Positions 20,505 to 22,729 of a stretch of DNA of 22,729 nucleotides are shown in pieces. The stretch covers positions 1 to 22,729 of the forward strand of contig DAICZV010000007.1 in assembly GCA_027310975.1 (NCBI GenBank), read 5' to 3'. The first letter of the stretch is position 1. Each line of letters starts with the position of its first letter. The position numbers and the translations under genes are program-made. The notes under the pieces are model-generated. The model did not search any database, was not told where the DNA came from, and was given only the letters and a program-made list of their open reading frames with translations. The stretch comes from a bacterium (GTDB lineage: Bacteria; Patescibacteriota; Minisyncoccia; UBA6257; GWB1-50-10).

Positions 20505-20544
20505 ATTATACACTTTTGACCGGCCGAAGCCAAAGGACTATAGT
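20505..20544. promoter_or_regulatory. Interlocked divergent promoters
   Basis: Plus strand: TTGACC (20516-20521), 17 bases, TATAGT (20539-20544), then 8 bases to the ATG at 20553. Minus strand: TTGGCT (20533-20528), 17 bases, TATAAT (20510-20505), then 6 bases to the ATG at 20498. The two promoters overlap, so only one can be occupied at a time, and both mRNAs should be leaderless. Confidence 0.65.
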
Positions 20545-20552
20545 TTAAGTAG

Positions 20553-21923
20553 ATGGAGAAATTCTTTGAGCAAAAATTTGACCTGCCGGAAGAACACGCC
20601 AAACAAGAAGAGGCGCAAGTAGAGGAATTGGAGGCGATCACGGAACATCAAGAGGAACGAGACGCCAACATTTCCTTCCAGTTCGACGTGATGATCCATG
20701 GCAAGGATGCACCGCAGGAATTCGCTAAGGAGAACGTTCTCGAAACCATCGTTAGCGACCCGGATGCCACCGATATTTTTTATCTCAAGGAAAAAGTGGC
20801 GGACCCGCTCGTACGCTCGGAATCGTTCCGCGCCGACCATGAATTCCAGCAGGAGCTGCGTGAGGCTTTTGTTGAGCGCTACAAATATTTTCTAATCCCA
20901 GGTCACGTCGGAATAAAAGGAATTCAACCGCCGGAGAGCGTCGGCTTCGTGGTACAAAGGCTGGATCTTGCAAAAGCGGGCCTCTTGAAAAGCGAAAAAC
21001 AGTTTTACTACTATGATCCCGGTCGTGAAAACAATATCCCTAAGAAGTTCTTGGAGCACGGCCTCAAAATCGCCGCACCGGAGACGGATCTGAATAGACC
21101 TCCAGTCAGCCCTACGATGGCGGTGTTTGACACCGCCCGCCGTCTTGGTTTTTATGAAAAAAATAGCGAAGCTGACCAGCGCCTTTTAACCTTGAGCAAC
21201 ACTTTCGTTGAGAGGGTGGACACCGGCCATTGGCTTTCCGGTGCGGCCGACAAGTTCTACGACGAGAATGATATAACCTTCATGAAATTGAACCGCCTTC
21301 TTCCAATAGCTACTCTCACGGGCCTCATCCGCGATCTGACTGCGGGCGAAAAATTACAGATCAAAGGCAATGCCAATTTTAAAAAGGACGCGAGCGAGAT
21401 AATGGACCGTGTCTCTACCATGCCCCTGCCGCCGGCACTCATCGAAAAATACGGCTTGGACAACAGAGTGGATGGTAAAAGCATAATAGAACGGCAAAGG
21501 GAGAGCGTCATTAAATCTCGGGAGTATCTTGAGTCCGGGAAGAACGTCGCCGAGAAGACAACTATCGGACGGATGATTTACGTGAAGGCCGACGAGCGCG
21601 GCCGGTACGATAAGCTCCCCGGCTCTCTGCCTGCGGTCGCGGCCAGCCCTACAAAGTTTAACGGCTACGTGGAGGTTACTCCACACCAATTTTTAGCATT
21701 CATCCGGAAAGAACAACTTAACGGACTTGGTAACGCTCTGGATGAGGCAGCGGCTAAATCCGGACTTCACGTCCATCAAACGTCAATTGAGGGCTGGGAG
21801 AGACTGTCCTCTGAGCCGGATGAAAACATCGTGGCCGCGTTTGAAAAGCATGTCTTTCAGCCAAAAGAGAAACCGGCACCCCACCGAACGACAAAAAAGA
21901 AGATACCGATGAAAAATGAATAA
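20553..21923 (+). CDS. Unknown soluble protein, 456 aa
   Basis: I do not recognise this protein. It has no signal peptide or membrane segment. The N-terminal 50 residues are highly acidic and probably coiled (EEHAKQEEAQVEELEAITEHQEERD). The middle contains YFLIPGHVGIKGIQPPESVGFVVQRLDLAKAG and MAVFDTARRLGFYEKNSEADQRLLTLSNTFVERVDTGHWL, and the last 20 residues are Lys/Pro-rich. It has its own well-spaced promoter, a leaderless start and a strong terminator, so it is monocistronic. The codon pattern matches its neighbours. A structural search would be the way to place it. Confidence 0.7.
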   Translation: MEKFFEQKFDLPEEHAKQEEAQVEELEAITEHQEERDANISFQFDVMIHGKDAPQEFAKENVLETIVSDPDATDIFYLKEKVADPLVRSESFRADHEFQQELREAFVERYKYFLIPGHVGIKGIQPPESVGFVVQRLDLAKAGLLKSEKQFYYYDPGRENNIPKKFLEHGLKIAAPETDLNRPPVSPTMAVFDTARRLGFYEKNSEADQRLLTLSNTFVERVDTGHWLSGAADKFYDENDITFMKLNRLLPIATLTGLIRDLTAGEKLQIKGNANFKKDASEIMDRVSTMPLPPALIEKYGLDNRVDGKSIIERQRESVIKSREYLESGKNVAEKTTIGRMIYVKADERGRYDKLPGSLPAVAASPTKFNGYVEVTPHQFLAFIRKEQLNGLGNALDEAAAKSGLHVHQTSIEGWERLSSEPDENIVAAFEKHVFQPKEKPAPHRTTKKKIPMKNE

Positions 21924-21925
21924 AA

Positions 21926-21959
21926 AATCACCCTTCGACAAGCTCAGGGTGATTTTTTT
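21926..21959 (+). terminator. Strong intrinsic terminator, possibly bidirectional
   Basis: ATCACCCT (21927-21934) and AGGGTGAT (21946-21953) form the stem, with loop TCGACAAGCTC, followed by seven T. Six A precede it on the plus strand, so it can also serve the minus-strand peptide gene ending at 21978. Confidence 0.85.
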
Positions 21960-21977
21960 ATGGCGTTTTTCCCTTTC

Positions 21978-22061
21978 TTACCCGTGCACCTGCACGTAAC
22001 CGACGTAAAGAAGCGCGAAGGCGAGGAGAAGGAAAAGCCAGAATTCCAGCTTTTCAAACAT
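21978..22061 (-). CDS. 27-aa single-pass membrane peptide
   Basis: The ATG at 22061 encodes MFEKLEFWLFLLLAFALLYVGYVQVHG: a short N-terminus, one membrane helix and a short tail. It has its own promoter directly upstream and a terminator just after, so it is a credible small gene. Its frame also extends further upstream, but the promoter position sets the start. Function unknown. Confidence 0.55.
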   Translation of the reverse strand: MFEKLEFWLFLLLAFALLYVGYVQVHG

Positions 22062-22068
22062 AGTGCTA

Positions 22069-22097
22069 TATATACCACAATTACATCCAAAAAGCAA
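22069..22097 (-). promoter_or_regulatory. Promoter of the 27-aa peptide
   Basis: TTGCTT (22097-22092), a 17-base spacer, TATATA (22074-22069), then 7 bases to the ATG: another leaderless arrangement. Confidence 0.5.
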
Positions 22098-22102
22098 GCT
22101 AC

Positions 22103-22163
22103 TCGTAGTGCAGAGCCTCAACCCCGCACAAAAACAAGTTTTTGTACGGGGCAAGTCGGACTT
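22103..22163 (-). pseudogene. Second copy of the permease C-terminal codons, split by a hairpin
   Basis: After the permease stop, the minus strand again reads AAAAGTCCG (Lys-Ser-Pro), then a 14-bp hairpin (22122-22135 with 22138-22151, 13 of 14 paired), then GTT GAG GCT CTG CAC TAC GAG TAG (22126-22103), Val-Glu-Ala-Leu-His-Tyr-Glu-stop. The true gene ends Ile-Glu-Ala-Leu-His-Tyr-Glu-stop, with every shared codon different at the third base. It looks like the remnant of a paralogous or original gene end. Confidence 0.55.
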
Positions 22164-22171
22164 TTCGATGA

Positions 22172-22729
22172 TCATTCATAATGTAGTGCTTCAATAGGAC
22201 TTTTTCTCGCGGCTTGCCTAGCCGGATAAAATCCGAAAACGATGCCGATTGCCATGGAAACGCCGGCCCCGAGGAGAATGGATGAAAGCGGCAGGGCAAA
22301 GACCCATCCGGTTTCCAGCACGGCCCGCAGAACGATATAAGCCAGGAAATCAATGAACGCTCCGAGCGCGATGCCGATGAGGCCGCCGACGAATGTGAGG
22401 AGCATGGATTCCAGAAGGAATTGCCGCAGAATGTCCTTGTTCGTCGCGCCCACGGCCTTCCGCAGGCCGATTTCGCGCGTCCGTTCCACCACCGAGACGA
22501 GCATGATATTCATGATGCCGATGCCGCCCACGACGAGCGAAATGGAGGCGATGGCGGCCAGAAAGACCGTCATGACGGAAGTAATGCTCCCCAATATGGC
22601 GAGCGCGTCCGCCTGGGTCTCTACGGTGAAGTCGTCCTTCGCCGGGTCGGTAATGCCGTGGCTTTGGCGCAAATCGGAGATGACCCGCGATTTCACGAAG
22701 TCCATATTGTAGGCCGGGTTCGCCTGGAC
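22172..22729 (-). CDS. MacB/FtsX-type ABC transporter permease, 5' part outside the window
   Basis: The 3' portion (about 185 codons) of a permease of the MacB family, which works with an ATPase to export or extrude substrates across the membrane. It shows the end of the external domain, then IASISLVVGGIGIMNIMLVSVVERTREIGLRKAVGAT, the diagnostic MacB/FtsX helix and coupling segment, two further helices, and the typical end GFYPARQAARKSPIEALHYE. The frame is open to the window edge, so the start lies outside. The last 15-20 codons are more A/T-rich than the rest (AGG, CAA, AGA, ATT, CTA, CAT), and a second version of the end follows the stop. Confidence 0.9.
   Translation of the reverse strand, partial: VQANPAYNMDFVKSRVISDLRQSHGITDPAKDDFTVETQADALAILGSITSVMTVFLAAIASISLVVGGIGIMNIMLVSVVERTREIGLRKAVGATNKDILRQFLLESMLLTFVGGLIGIALGAFIDFLAYIVLRAVLETGWVFALPLSSILLGAGVSMAIGIVFGFYPARQAARKSPIEALHYE

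Noticed and set aside
22122..22171. Hairpin after the permease as a fourth member of the E1-E3 family
   Set aside because: GACTTG next to a GC stem is similar, but the orientation relative to the gene is opposite and the rest of the core is missing.
22099..22353. 84-aa frame ending in VEALHYE as a separate gene
   Set aside because: Most of it is an out-of-frame reading of the permease; only its last codons are meaningful and are reported as the duplicated gene end.

Overview
The window looks like a chromosome segment of a Candidatus Patescibacteria (CPR) organism, most likely in the Parcubacteria/Paceibacteria sphere. The pointers are lineage-style genes rather than a marker: a pair of VirD4/TraG-like ATPases next to a large two-TM membrane protein, a sigma region 4/HARE-HTH fusion, a DUF5652-like mini membrane protein, a PD-(D/E)XK nuclease with four cysteines, an EF-P with a non-canonical loop, and several promoters placed so close to the start codon that the mRNAs should be leaderless. 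I ran no database searches; names rest on motifs read by eye.

Layout. 1-1131: the end of an unknown gene and efp, both on +. 1264-6496: a minus-strand cluster of membrane protein, HEPN-motif membrane protein and two paralogous ATPases, resembling a conjugation or pilus-type coupling module. 6725-10022: a sigma/HARE-HTH regulator, then secF and secD. 10061-11083: a C-terminally anchored membrane protein on +. 11141-14211: an orphan small gene, an M23 peptidase, tgt and a second orphan gene. 14363-16009: an FAD-linked oxidase. 16006-18477: a diversity-generating retroelement (DGR). 18615-20498: a minus-strand operon of DUF5652-like protein, a 29-aa membrane peptide, bcp peroxiredoxin, acylphosphatase and a Cas4/RecB-like nuclease. 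20553-21923: an unknown soluble protein on +. 21978-22729: a 27-aa membrane peptide and the 3' end of a MacB/FtsX-type permease.

The main system is the DGR. It has a target gene whose last 121 bp are a variable repeat, a template repeat 378 bp away, a reverse transcriptase with YADD and LGNLTSQ motifs, and an Avd-like four-helix protein. TR and VR differ at 19 positions and 18 of these are adenines in the TR, the signature of adenine-directed mutagenic retrohoming. Three arrangements are unusual. avd lies on the opposite strand to TR and RT. A run of ten C/G bases sits at the avd/RT divergence, where it supplies the RT ribosome binding site and puts the only nearby avd ATG out of frame. The TR appears to have its own terminator, so the RT is probably translated from a separate message that runs into the FAD oxidase gene through an ATGA overlap.

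Outside genes, three long stem-loops (about 1180-1259, 11484-11564, 14278-14367) share a core and each starts at the stop codon of a minus-strand gene. A fourth, larger structured element (6562-6706) follows the sigma/HARE gene. The permease gene ends in two synonymous but differently coded copies of the same C-terminal peptide, separated by a hairpin.
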